DNA of 64,000 nt from Zhengitettix transpicula (GCA_037074705.1 CM073591.1:93610532-93674531); one strand, 5' to 3'. Positions 48,651 through 59,844 are shown, numbered from the stretch's first letter. Program-made: numbers and translations. The notes: generated by a model from the letters alone, not told the origin.

Positions 48651-48661
48651 GCTTGCAGAAT
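48651..48661 (+). repeat. Left target-site duplication of the 48.7-kb MITE
   Basis: GCTTGCAGAAT, repeated exactly at 49059-49069 on the other side of the element. Confidence 0.6.
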
Positions 48662-49059
48662 GGTAAAAAGGACTGTTGACGTAGACGTTGATGAGTAGAA
48701 AAAACCAAAAACAGTCTCCTATAGTATCGATTTTCGATTGAATTGCTGCACACTGAGCAACTTAATGGAGCAGTTTTAAAACCGACCTTGTTGAATAACA
48801 ACATAGTTTTATAGTAGTGACTAAGTACCTATAGGTACTAATACCTTTTAAAGTTAATGTGATGTTAATTATAAGACAAGAAGGTATGTTATGCTGAAGG
48901 TGTTGCAATGTATTCGTAACTTGATGTTTTTTGTATATAAGTGGTAATGTTTTTAATGTTCATTCAGGATGATTATAACAATGAGTTGAAAGCTTCCGAC
49001 TATATATTAATAAAGTTATAAACTTGGAGACTGTTTTTGGTTTTTTCTACTCATCAACG
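48662..49059. mobile_element. MITE with perfect 34-bp terminal inverted repeats
   Basis: The arms are 48686-48719 and 49026-49059 (CGTTGATGAGTAGAAAAAAC... and its exact complement), 34 of 34 bases paired. The direct repeat GCTTGCAGAAT lies at 48651-48661 and 49059-49069. A further 24 bp lies between the left duplication and the left arm. The interior is AT-rich and noncoding. The superfamily is unclear: 10-11 bp duplications do not fit Tc1/mariner (TA) or hAT (8 bp). Confidence 0.7.
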
Positions 49060-49069
49060 CTTGCAGAAT

Positions 49070-49492
49070 CTGTACCCAGAAAGAATAAGTTAATATAAGT
49101 TTTTTAATTTATTTGGAGTTTTATGGCTTACTAAATTTAGGAGGAAAAAATCCACGCAGTCTCATACAGAGATATAAAAATTAAATAGAAGCTTTAGACC
49201 TATTTGATCATTTTAGATTTCATTATAATATATTTAACCTTCAATTTGGAAAACGTTTGTTTAAATGAGTAACTTTAAGGAAAATATATTATAATATACC
49301 AAATAAATAAGAAACTTCTGCTTATGAGGTTAAATATAACATAGAAATTGAAGTATGTCAAACATAATAGGGAAAACCACCTTCTTGCACGGACGTTTCG
49401 ACAATTATTGGCGTATTTTTCTCACGGCGTGCCTGTTCAGAGATTAATATTCATGGGAAAAAAGCCAAAATTAGTCTTTTTCAATTAAATAT
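49070..49492. other. AT-rich DNA, nothing recognised
   Basis: No feature seen. Confidence 0.5.
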
Positions 49493-50372
49493 TGTAACGC
49501 GTGTATTTTTCTTTGTCTCGGAAGTGTTGTTTGCTGTGGTTTGGAGAATTCGAACCGTGCACGTGCGTCGGGCTGGAGGAGATGAATATTTCCATCCAAG
49601 TAATTTTCGTGTCCTGTCTCGATTGTTGGCCTCAACATGACAGAATAGTTGGCCATTGTTGACTACGGAACTGCAACTGCGTGCTATAAGTCTTGCGACA
49701 ATGGAAGAATCAGTGAAACTGACATTTCGACGAAGTTTTCTAATAATGAACAAAGTAAAAGAATGGGAGGCTATAATGGAGGGAACAGAGATAAGCTTTT
49801 GGAAACTGGACAGTTGTTCTGCGCTCACCGCAGCTGGTGGATGTGATTATGAGAGGCTCCGTCTTGCGTTACGTGTATACGTTTCAAGTGTCACCGATCT
49901 ACAAATCTCATGAATTCTGCTGTAAACTTTTCCAAGTTGTTGTCTCTGATATAGTCCGAGGCAGAATCGTCGTGAGTAAGGGGCCACAATATGTTAGTGA
50001 AGAGTTCATCGAAGCCACACAATTTAGTACGACGGCTTGCCAGCAATCAATCCCGGTCGCCGACGCCTTAGCCAGTGGTCAACCCCTGAGCCGACGCCTT
50101 GCAATGGTCCTGACTAAAGTCGTCACTGCACTTAACCCGTACTGCCGGCTGTGAGATACGGAGACGTCGGTACGAGAGCTACAGCAGGCAACACAACACA
50201 GAATAGCAGTACGTATTTGGTACGGGCAGCAGATCTCTTCTATGTAAAAACCACAGGTGCCTGAGATAAGAGTTTTCATGCTTAACTGTAATAAACTTAT
50301 ATAAAATTTCTTTAATGGTCAAATATTTATTTTGATTTAACGTAAAAACCCAGCCCACAAAAATAATTCTTT
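49493..50372 (+). mobile_element. Dispersed repeat X, copy X2 (with intron-like segment)
   Basis: Partner of X1 over its whole length. A frame from ATG at 49700 (MEESVKLTFRRSF) runs through KVKEWEAIMEGTEISFWKLD and DYERLRLA. At that point X2 has 87 extra bases (49868-49954) that begin GTTACG and end CTCTGATATAG. Without them the joined sequence equals X1. The downstream half reads VSEEFIEATQFSTTACQQS and VVTALNPYCRL before a stop at 50152-50154. AATAAA lies at 50290-50295. The last 19 shared bases are CAGCCCACAAAAATAATTC. The product is not recognised. Confidence 0.6.
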
Positions 50373-50944
50373 ACAATACATACTTACTAGTTTATAGTCA
50401 ATATATTTCCACCATTGGTACAGAAAGTTTCGCAATTCTGTCTGATAACATTAATATTTTTTTCATAAGTATATGTAGACAAACTGTATCTCCTTGCTTA
50501 TTTCAATATTTACTCCTTAGTTTTCTTGATATCAAACATCAGAAATAAATAATTAGTATACGCCTTCTCATGAAATGCTGCTATGGTAACAACATCTTTT
50601 TTCATTAATATACTGATGTTTACTACCATGATTAAATAATATTATGTTGGAAAAATTTAAATGTTTTCCATAGAAGACCGATTGTTAGCATAGTTGCATT
50701 GGTTAAGGCAGCTTGAAAACAACCACGTGTTTTCGGATTGAAGACTAAACGCGGAAAAAAATTTCCCAACGAAAACATATTAAAGCAATAATTGTTTGTT
50801 TCAAAAGGCAAGTTTATTGAAAAACTAGCGGATATTTGGAAGGTAAATGTTTTGGATACTATTTTTAATGTATAATCTCCAAATACTAATATTATAATTC
50901 AAACCACATTAGGGGTTTCATTCATACACATTACGAAAATGATG
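50373..50944. other. AT-rich DNA, nothing recognised
   Basis: No feature seen. Confidence 0.5.
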
Positions 50945-51349
50945 CATAAGGGTCATTCCATGACAGTGACCAAATTTTCAAATAAAATTTTTAGTCACCA
51001 TCTCCAATCTTGCTGAAATTTTGTGTAGAGACAGATATGTTTCTGAGACAATTCTGTGTATAATTTCACCTTCATAAGTAGTATAGAGGGGGCGCCAGAG
51101 TCTCCTGAAAAAAAGTTACCTCTGCAATTCAACCATGCACGTGAATAGATTGAGAAGTTTGAAGTACTACTGTTGTGGAACTGTAGCAGCCAGCTTCCTG
51201 AAAAATGGCAACCAGAGACAACTATTTATGCTGTACACGATGGTTGCAGTTCCAAGGTTAAAAAAGTTTTATTTTTATTGCTGATATCTCACAAAGTTGC
51301 TAAAATTTTCATACATACGATTAAATACTCGTCCTCTGCAATCGGGAAC
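50945..51349. other. Possible transposon-derived segment
   Basis: Starts near AGGGTCATTCCATGACAG, a sequence type that I associate with terminal repeats of insect DNA transposons. No partner terminus is seen in the window, so this is weak. Confidence 0.2.
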
Positions 51350-51793
51350 CTCGGATGAGCCGCCCCCTTTGGTCAACTAGTGGATTCCGGTCTCCTCTAT
51401 GCGAAAAGTTTTCAATCAGCGTGAAGCAACCATTTGCTTCACCGTGTGAAAATTATGTAAATCTCTCCGTGAAAATGTTTGCTTGCTTTCATGTAAAAAT
51501 ACAGGATCTCGCCATTCGTACTTTATATCTGCAAACTTTCCTTTTGTTGATTCAGGTGTACTGAAATGTATTATATCTCTCCGTCGACTTTTCACTGTCT
51601 CATTTCATCTCTCGTACGCCACCATTCATAACCGATTCCAGACTGGCGTTCTCCAAGCGCAAACTGAGTTTTCTCCGCGCGGTCTCCATTGTTGAACAAA
51701 GGAAAAACCCGCCTTCATTGTCGCCTTTACGCATTCGTACCGCTAACAATTTAATTATATTAAAAACAATTAATGGCCTGTTTAATTGGTATT
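51350..51793 (-). mobile_element. LTR fragment of the 45.5-kb family
   Basis: On the minus strand it starts TGTAATACCAATTAAACAGG (51793). It follows the start of the solo LTR through CATTAATTGTTT, CCTTTGTTC and CTCAGTTTGCGCTTGG (CAGTTTGCAGTTTGC in the solo LTR). The other end cannot be placed; 51350 is a guess from composition. It abuts the Helitron-like copy at 51794. Confidence 0.45.
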
Positions 51794-52723
51794 ACAATAT
51801 ATTTACGTTAATTTCTATATAAATTTAAACCCGTGGACAGATTGAAACAAAAATTGGGACAAAGATTATTCAAAACACGAGAAACAATACAGTGGGAGTG
51901 AGAAACGCCTACCACCCCAAGGAGCGGGGATTCTAACATTCTAAAACGGCCAACATTTGAGTCGTATAAATATTGTAGGGGTCAAAAAGATTGATAGTGT
52001 TTCTGCCAATGTTACGGGTGCATAATTTCAACCCATTATGGCAGGGAAAGCAGGACGCTTAGGGGTGGAGGTGGAAAGGCGTTGCAAGAAAATAACGCGA
52101 ATAAAACCGAAATCTGAGTCAAATCCTAGGTGATGGTTGACGCCGAGTTTAATTGTAACATTCAAATTGTCATTTAACCCCCAGCTGCAGGGGTAGAAAT
52201 TTTTAAACATGCAAACACGGCGGATATTTGGGTTGAATAATTTTTTTGAGGGTTACTTAGTTTGATAGTATTTCTATCAATGTTTTTTGTGTTTAATTTC
52301 AATCCCTTTCGGAGGGAAGCACGTTGCGGTGTGGGGGTGCAGGTGCGTTACCAGAAAATAACCAAAATACAGCTGATATTCTAGTGAAATCAAGGGTTAT
52401 GGATGTCGCCGAGTTTAATTATGACACTTAACTTGCCATTTAACCCGAAGGTGCGTAAGTGGTCGGGTGGGGTGGGGGGGAATTTTCAAACATTCTAAAC
52501 GTTCTATATTTTTGTGGAATATAAATTTGTCAGTCAATGATAGTGATAGTATTTCTACCCATGTTGTATGTGTATAATTTGAACCCCTCTCGGTACGGGA
52601 GGGAAGCACGCTTAGTGGCGCGGGAGGAGGGACGTTACATAAAAGAACGCAAAATCAGTCGAAATTGGAGTAAAATCGGGGTTATGGATATATGACAACG
52701 GGGAAAGCCAGGCACCCAGCTAG
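51794..52723 (+). mobile_element. Helitron-like repeat with three internal units
   Basis: Starts inside the family's 5' region (TATTTACGTTAATTTCTATA, aligned to TATTTACGTTGTTCTTTATA at 43654). It carries three diverged tandem units of about 260 bp (about 51900-52175, 52176-52445 and 52446-52690) and ends GGCACCCAGCTAG at 52723 before T. Unit landmarks are GATAGTATTTCTA, TTTCAACCC, GGTGGAGG and GCCGAGTTTAATTRTRACA. Nonautonomous: no Rep/helicase. Its true 5' end is missing where the LTR adjoins. Confidence 0.6.
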
Positions 52724-54694
52724 TAAATAATGAAACTCTAATACGTTTTTGGTGTTTTCGATGAAGAAACAAATTTTGAATGCTTATATGTGGTCTATTT
52801 AAAGTTGCAGATACCAGTATTGGAATCGAGAGCACTTGTTTCATTGAAGTAAACGCCAGTACATAAATGTGAAAATATCGAGAAATATTGTATCTCAGAA
52901 ATCTACGTGGAAATATATAGTTCCAAATAGAAAATACAAAATCATATCAAATCATAGAGTCATATTGTGGAATCTGTAGTAAGAGTCAATTAACGACAGT
53001 ACAAGCATATATTTAATCATTTAGCGGATAATTAAAGTTTGTCACGAATGACAGAGTCGATATAATGTTATGCAAGTTTACTATTCCAAAATAATTTTGG
53101 TTGATTATTTAATTTTAGTGTAATCCTTTAAATACAAGTGCACTGGAAAGACTCGTTTATTTTCTGGTGGATGAACTGGCTGGATAAATGGCGAGTTGAT
53201 AGTTTTCTCGGAAGTAAACTGGTGGAAGGGGCCTGGTTTTAGTTTTTGCCGCGAAGTTATCCAGGGTGCACAATTCAGGCGGGGGTTTATTCCTAAGCCA
53301 GGATTGAACATGGAATGGGGCTGTTGGGAGAAGCGGGCGGCAGACTCTTGTAAGGAGTTAGTATTATTGATCTGAATGGCGTCTCGGTAGGCCTATACAT
53401 TAGCCCTAATGCTGTCTCCCTCATGGGCTATCCTGCTGCCGATAAGAGGCCATCGTGCGCAGTCAGCCCTCTTCCTTGCTCCTCTATCTCAGCTCCAAGA
53501 ATCGTACGGCAACTGCCCCTACGTGGCGCACAATTTCAGCCAGGTGACTCCCATTCAAGACGCAAGTTACACTGAATTAGCTCTCTGAAAATATTATCCC
53601 ATATCTGCAGCTGCACTCCAACTTACGAAATAGGATTAAGAAATTCTGCATTATGCTTATATATGCATTGCGATATATATTTCGTATTGGAATATTCCTG
53701 GCCACAAAATTATTAAAACTACCTGCCAACAAATATTTCAAATTAAATCAAATCATTATATTTTAGATTGCTTGCGTACAACTTTAATTCTAATTGTTAT
53801 TTATGTAACTGCCAAAATTAATTTCCAAAAAACAAGGACTAAATCTAATTAACTTACTTAGAGGTTCTCCTCTGGTTAACCTCCGTGTGACTTCGTAAAT
53901 TATTAATGGTAATTTAAGTGGATTAAAATATGTCGATGAACTTACTGACTAAAATGTTTTTATAACGTGTAAACATTTAAATGACCTGCTCCGTCCTCAT
54001 CTTCCGTCGAGGAAGTCTTCGAAACGGTGCACTACAATTATTTTTGTTTGAATCCCGAGAATTGTTTGTTCTTTTGTTTCTCCTGGTTCCAATTCTGTCT
54101 TTTCAATATATTTTTTGTCCTAGACCACATTTATTTAACCGTTAATTATATGAATAAAAATCATCAAGCATTCGGGTTTATGTGTTTGTTTATGTTATTT
54201 ATTTCAATTTTGTGGAGAAGAAATTACGTTGATTAATTATACTTCTGTAATTCTAATCTTTATTATTTGCATATTACCCTTCTGTGATGTTTGCATGAAG
54301 CTTTGAAACCTTCTCTCGTGAAAAGTGTTTCTAGTATTTCGACTAAATATATTTTATTGGAGTAGCCAATAAACTGACAAAGTCAAGTGATGAAATAAAT
54401 TCTATACAACATTCTTCAATGCTTGCTGCTTTTGTCAGGTAAAACCATAAGAGTTTAAGAGATGTAGGACTGACACGGTCCATGAGCCAGGCTTCTGTTA
54501 TTACTTAGTTTCATAGTATTGTTTGAACGTTAATTGACGTTTTGTTATGGTGAAAACACATCAGACATTTACAACATTGTAATTAAATAAACAAACGTCC
54601 CTGAGAGAGAATTGATTATTGACCAAAAATTAAATATACCGACGGTTCCTACTTTTTTCTAGGACCTAATCAGGTTTAATAATCGTATTTATAA
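52724..54694. other. Intergenic DNA with a GC-richer island at about 53300-53600
   Basis: No supported gene. The island 53300-53600 is unique in the window, has no long frame and differs sharply from its flanks. Confidence 0.4.
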
Positions 54695-54870
54695 ATCATG
54701 ACTGCAAAATCTTGCCTCTCAATTTTTACATGATTTATACATAAAATTATTAAACCTAAAGAGGATCTTAAAATAAGGACAAAACTTCATTATATTTAAC
54801 ATTTTCTTAATTAACAATTTTGTGAATCAAAACCGTTTGTTTACTTACACAACGACTTTATGTTAGGTGT
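54695..54870 (+). mobile_element. Penelope-like-element relic, copy 2
   Basis: Similar to 9225-9370 (TAAAGAGG, CTTAAAATAAGG, AAAACTTC, TATATTTAACATTTT and a trailing CCGTTTGTTTACTTA). The hammerhead-like core is more decayed here (GAAA changed to AAAA). Confidence 0.3.
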
Positions 54871-57819
54871 AATTGAACATTATTTGACAAATTTTAAAAA
54901 TCATATAATGATTTATTACCAGTTAAGTCAGAAAACATTTATTAAATTATTTGACATTATATTTAATAAGCCACACTATGCTTTACCCTGACATTTGGGT
55001 TGCCTTCAGGTGCTTTAATGTTGTAAATTAATTTTTTTAAACTTCCAGATATATCTAAAAATTCAGTAATGTAATAGATAAACATCTAAACCAAAATATA
55101 TTTCGGAAAAATTCACTCTGTTGTGATAATCTAAAATCGTAATCAAATGAATGTTCCGAATTCCGAGTTTGGAGACGGTATATTTTTAATGGAGTTTGAA
55201 CACTTTTATTATTTTCACCTCCCGTTCACTTGTTTTCTATTGTTAATAAATTGCAGGATGTATCAACGATTTTGAAGCATCCATGACGATGCGAACCATT
55301 ATCGATACAAGAGAATAATTGAATGGCTTCGCAAAGCTGAACCTGCATCTAACAATGATTTCTACAACACTGAAATCATTGGCCTGGAAAACGTAAAAAT
55401 CTGGCTTCTGCAGAATAGATTACGAGTATATTGTTCAACGTTATTGTTCACCCACAGAGAACCTGACGGAGCAACGGATTCGATAAATCAGAATACACCG
55501 TTTACTTGGAGTTTCAGGATTAGGTCTATACTGGTTTCTCCTATTCAGAGCTAATGTCATCTCAGTGAATAGCTGGTGACGACGGTGGCGCAGTGGAGCT
55601 GCGGAGAAATCCGGATTGAAGGATCTAGAGCTTAATAAGGCTCAAGTTTGTTAACAATAGTGTTGAGACAAATGATTAAGATGTTACAGGGCATTCCGTT
55701 GTCTATTGTCGACGAAATTCTGGAGGGAACGAAGAGTGTAAAAGTAAGAAAAATCTACGTTTATAGAATGATGAATGAGTAAAGCAGAATTAACACTGAT
55801 AAAAGTGCTGAATTGAATACAATTTTGGAGTTTGTCCGTCGAAGCCATCACGTCTGTTTGAGTGTACCGACATTTGATTATTATCTTTTCACTGAAGACG
55901 CACAGGGTCCTTTTTCTTTTAAAAGCGTGAATTTCACTCCTTATTTTAATCTATTGTGTAATAAAGGAAAACATCTTCACCTATCTAGAGCCTACTACAT
56001 TTCGATAAAAACGAAACTCTCGGTGAAAAACCTTGAGAGTAAAGTGTTCGACCTACCTCATTCAGGTCTCATGATTTCATATAATATTTATGAGAATTTC
56101 TGGGAGGGATAGATAAACTATATCCATTTTAATTTTCGTGCATGGTTGACCGCAAATTTTTATTTTACTAAACATGTCTCTCGCTTTTCTAAATTAGCTC
56201 CCTTATTTCCCAAACTGACCTTTTTTTATCTTTCTTCCATTGGAGGTACGACGTCTGTTGCTAAAGAAATTCTAGGTTAATCGTCCCTCAAATGTTTTGT
56301 CCCATTTTTCAACAGCTTGTGTTTACTGTCCTCGTCGCATAGTCCCACAAATGGAACCAAAATTCCAGACTCCCTCTATCGAATATTTTACGTTACCAAT
56401 TATCAATGTAACATCTTTAAATTGATATATCTTTAATGATCAACACAAATAGAAGCAAAATAACATAATACCATGTAACTAAAAGGAAGGTATTTTACTG
56501 TCATAGAAAAGAAGACCAGAAATATTATGCCAGCTATTTGTAAAGTTTTAGTCATTTCTCGAACAAATCATGTATTCTTCACACGAGACTTCTTTACTTC
56601 AAATATATATGTTCATTATGATATAAGTTAAATCTATACAGCTATGAAGTATATGTTTATGAACTTCGAGGTTTACGCATTTATTATCTTTGAAATAGTG
56701 TTTTCCCTTGAAGAATGTTTGTTCCATTTATGTATATACTTCACTATTCCAGAATTCTGAAAGACAAAGCAATTCTAAACTTAATTAGTGAATGAAAATC
56801 ATGAGCAAACAGTAAAATTCGATAATTCATCATGCAGTAGATAATTCAGACAAAACTACTAATTACCTAAGATAAAGAAGTTCAATCGCAAGCGATAGTA
56901 CGTTTCTGATAGTTTCCGGAAGCTGAAAAGTAATTTTTATTAAAACAATTTAATGCTTCAGTAATACAAGCTTTAGCGATACTAAATAATATGTTTTATA
57001 TAGAATAAAAATTACAATGCAATATATAAGGACTACGTCACCCTTAATTGTCCCTTTTTTAGATTGAAATGCCATTATGGAATCTCCTTTGAGTCTAAAG
57101 AATTAGTGTCTTGCAAGAAGCAGTATCAGCAGAAAGAGGTCCTTTGGACCAAGGAATACAGCGAAGTTCTTCCAATGTGGAATGATGAAGGGGGCAGCGG
57201 AAGAATCGCCGGAATCAGCAGTTTGACGACGGTCTCTCAAAACTTCAGTTTACGTTGAGCCTCACGTCTTGAAAGCCCTTGTAACTAACGAATCTTTTCA
57301 AGCCAGAGCATTACCAGGCACAACATATTGGACGACGTTGGAATAACTTGTGGATATAAGAAGTCTCGAGTTCAAGGCGACGTTCTGTTCTTTCCAGTTT
57401 TCCAATTGGATTGGAATTGAAAGCCGTCTGACAAAAGAAATAGAAATTTAATACCCTAGAAACTGGATAACGATTTAAAAATAATTTTGCTTAAATTTAA
57501 ATGGTATTTATTTATATTTTACGTAGCTGACACAATAGAAAACGTATGAATATTCATATCGGCTTGAGGTATACATTTTTACAAATTTAAAAACCATTTC
57601 TAGACATATGTCAAATTAAAAATAAAAATTGCTAGATTTATTAGTGAAGAATGTCATAAACTATTTTCTGAATGAGCTCTCAATAAGTAAAAAAGAAATT
57701 CTTTTTCCATTACGAACATTTTGTAAAGAACTATTTCCACGATTTGATATTATCGAAATTAGTTGTAATGAAGCTTATATAATCGTTTGTTGTTATTTGT
57801 GGTTTCGAAATTAATATTC
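54871..57819. other. Intergenic DNA; weak exon-like stretch at 57062-57258
   Basis: Mostly AT-rich. About 55250-55760 is GC-richer without a recognised frame. At 57048-57061 a pyrimidine tract ending in TTTTTTAG precedes a 64-codon frame (57064-57258), discussed in the findings. No gene is called. Confidence 0.35.
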
Positions 57820-57980
57820 CTGTTGTGTAGTGATCAGCGTAACTGCCTCGCATCACAGAGATCTCGGGTTCGCATCCCGGGCATGATTTTTGTGTGTTGT
57901 GCGTGTGTGTTTCCATACCGAGAATCTACCACGATCCAAGTGAAATACAACAGTGCAGAAAGTCGTTATTGACTTCAGCT
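57820..57980 (+). mobile_element. tRNA-headed SINE, copy S3
   Basis: TGTTGTGTAGTGATCAGCG (A-box region), CATCACAGAG, then GGGTTCGCATCCC as an almost canonical B box (57866-57878). The body contains TGTGTGTTGTGCGTGTGTG, like S2. It is not a tRNA gene: no acceptor-stem pairing closes the fold and the body continues past the B box. Confidence 0.75.
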
Positions 57981-58053
57981 GTTGATATGAGTATAAATAT
58001 ATACTATAAATACATATACAGGGTCAAAGATTGAAGCCTTTCCCGGTGCAGTT

Positions 58054-58254
58054 GTTCAATATATTGTTCTCGGAGATCAACCGGGTTTTGCATAATTGTA
58101 GAACGCAACGTTTCGACGACTAAAAGCTCTGTCGTCATCTTCTAGGCGAAGACTTCACTTCGCCTAGAAGATGACGACAGAGCTTTTAGTCGTCGAAACG
58201 TTGCGTTCTACAATTATGCAAAACCCGGTTGAACTCCGAGAACAATATATTGAA
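58054..58254. repeat. 201-bp near-perfect palindrome
   Basis: Arms of about 97 bp (58054-58151 and 58158-58254) are complementary with one or two mismatches, closed by the loop ACTTCA. Arm ends are GTTCAATATATTGTTCTCGG and its complement. The inner part contains GATGACGACAGAG...GTCGTCGAAACG. The long intact arms suggest a recent origin or ongoing gene conversion. It may be two head-to-head ends of a Penelope-like repeat. Confidence 0.85.
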
Positions 58255-58259
58255 CATAT

Positions 58260-59003
58260 ACAGGGTGTTTCATAATTAATATTACAGACTCCTTGGAGTT
58301 GTAGAGTGCGCTTAGTAAATAATGTTTTGATCCCGAGTACTAATGTACCATTAGGACGCAAAATAAGAGATCGAATCGATTTCAAATTTTCCGCTTCACG
58401 TTACGCGAACAAAATGAGCCTAATGTAACTGCTGATATCGTGTGCCTTGTGTTTACAATCAATTCTGATGGTCGGCGTTCATATCAGTTGTCATTCAGTC
58501 AATGAGCAGTACACGATGGTAGAATACACGTTTGAACATTATACTGAGATGATTATAATTTACGGCGATGCTGAACGTAATGGTCGACCTGGACAACTCC
58601 GGTACCACGAAAGTTTTCTGCATCACTTCACTCTAGAACATACAACTTCAGAATACAACAACGGATGTGAGAAACAGGCACGTTCGTTGCTAGGGTGGCT
58701 GACTGTGGTGCTCCACGGACGCGCCGCACTCATGACTTTGAAGAGAAAGTCTTTCATCGCGTAGAAGAGAACCCGTTGACGAGTACTCGGAACATTGTCC
58801 ATAAAACACACGTCATTAGCAGTCTCCCTCATCCCATTTTGTTTGCGTACGGTTAAGTGGGAGATTTGAAAACGTTTCGATCTTCAATAATATTTTACAT
58901 ACAGATCGTGCATTTCCGGAAAATGGTTCCTTATCAAAGATTTATCTACCAAGCCCCCGCCAACCCCTATTAGTCTTTAATAGGAGTTATGAAACATTCT
59001 GTA
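58260..59003 (+). mobile_element. Deleted DNA transposon with a DUF4817-like transposase remnant
   Basis: Ends ACAGGGTGTTTCATAA at the left and TTATGAAACATTCTGT at the right form imperfect inverted repeats. Inside, a plus-strand frame from about 58517 reads VEYTFEHYTEMIIIYGDAER then NGR, the pattern of the DUF4817 helix-turn-helix domain found in insect transposon proteins. A frameshifted continuation reads FHRVEENPLTSTRN, the EExPxTSTR block that follows in the family. The catalytic DDE/D part is absent, so it is an internally deleted, dead copy of about 740 bp. Superfamily Tc1/mariner-like is likely but not shown. Confidence 0.6.
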
Positions 59004-59394
59004 TAATTTTGTATGTACATTGCTTATATTCGAGTCAAACAACATACATACAATAAGAATACGCCAACATCTAAATTTTTGTAAGAAATTAAGGCAAGCT
59101 AGCATGGCATCTTAAATCTTGTCTGTCAGTCATAATTAAATTGATACACAAAAATGGCTCGACCGCATTCGGTGAACCTCCTATACTTTTATGTAGGGAT
59201 GTAACAGGACTTAAAACAGTATCTAACGTATTTCCACAATTTTGATACAAAATTACTGTTGGTCCAAAACCTCGTTTTGTTTGCTTCTTACTAGAAAATA
59301 TTGGACACATTTCGATTAAAATTGAAATCTTTGTTGCATATGGTGCATATAAAAGTACACAGTAACTCTTTTAATATTTACAGTAATACGAACT
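59004..59394. other. Intergenic DNA, nothing recognised
   Basis: No supported feature. Confidence 0.4.
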
Positions 59395-59844
59395 CTATCA
59401 TCATTAACTATGATAGGGAAAGTAAACTGCCCGAACTGTATGTATTGTGGCGGCATAGACAACGCGGAACACACTTTCTTCGTGTGCAATCTATGGCTGA
59501 AAGAGCGAAATCAATTGGAACACGAGCTTGACGAAAACGCAGTAACACCGGAGACTGTAATCCAGATGATGTTTAAGGATGCTCACCTCTGGAATGCAGT
59601 GGCAGTGTATACTGAAAGGATCCTCAGGATTAAGAAGCGCGATGACGACGAGCTACACCGACAAAATGAATGACGAGAAGCCGTGAGGCAAATTAGAATC
59701 GACTCCGCCCTAAAGTAATGCTAACGCGGTCCCGGGGCGGAAATCAAGTCGATTGGAAAGGGTTTCTTGGTTTTAGTGAGTAAGACTCTCACACTACCCC
59801 TCTCAGGCGTCTATGAAGGATTTCCACTGTTATCCCTAAAAAAA
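59395..59844 (+). pseudogene. R1-like LINE 3' end
   Basis: The plus-strand frame to TGA at 59671-59673 contains CMYCGGIDNAEHTFFVCNLW (C-x2-C-x7-H-x4-C) and then VTPETVIQMMFKDAHLWNAV and YTERILRIKKRDDDE. This is the C-terminus of R1-type ORF2, where the cysteine-histidine motif follows the reverse transcriptase. The 3' UTR has GGTTTTAGTGAGTAAGAC and CACACTACCCC, shared with the copy at 26.9 kb, and ends in A7 at 59838-59844. The copy is 5'-truncated, but the remaining frame is intact with all zinc-binding residues, so it is younger than the 26.9-kb copy. The encoded full protein would nick and reverse-transcribe at its target; this fragment cannot. Confidence 0.8.

Noticed and set aside
55570..55640. 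GGTGGCGCAGTGGAGC as a possible further SINE head
   Set aside because: No B box at the expected distance and no match to S1-S3.
57820..57900. Possible tRNA gene (good B box)
   Set aside because: No acceptor stem closes the fold, and a SINE body follows, so it was called SINE S3.
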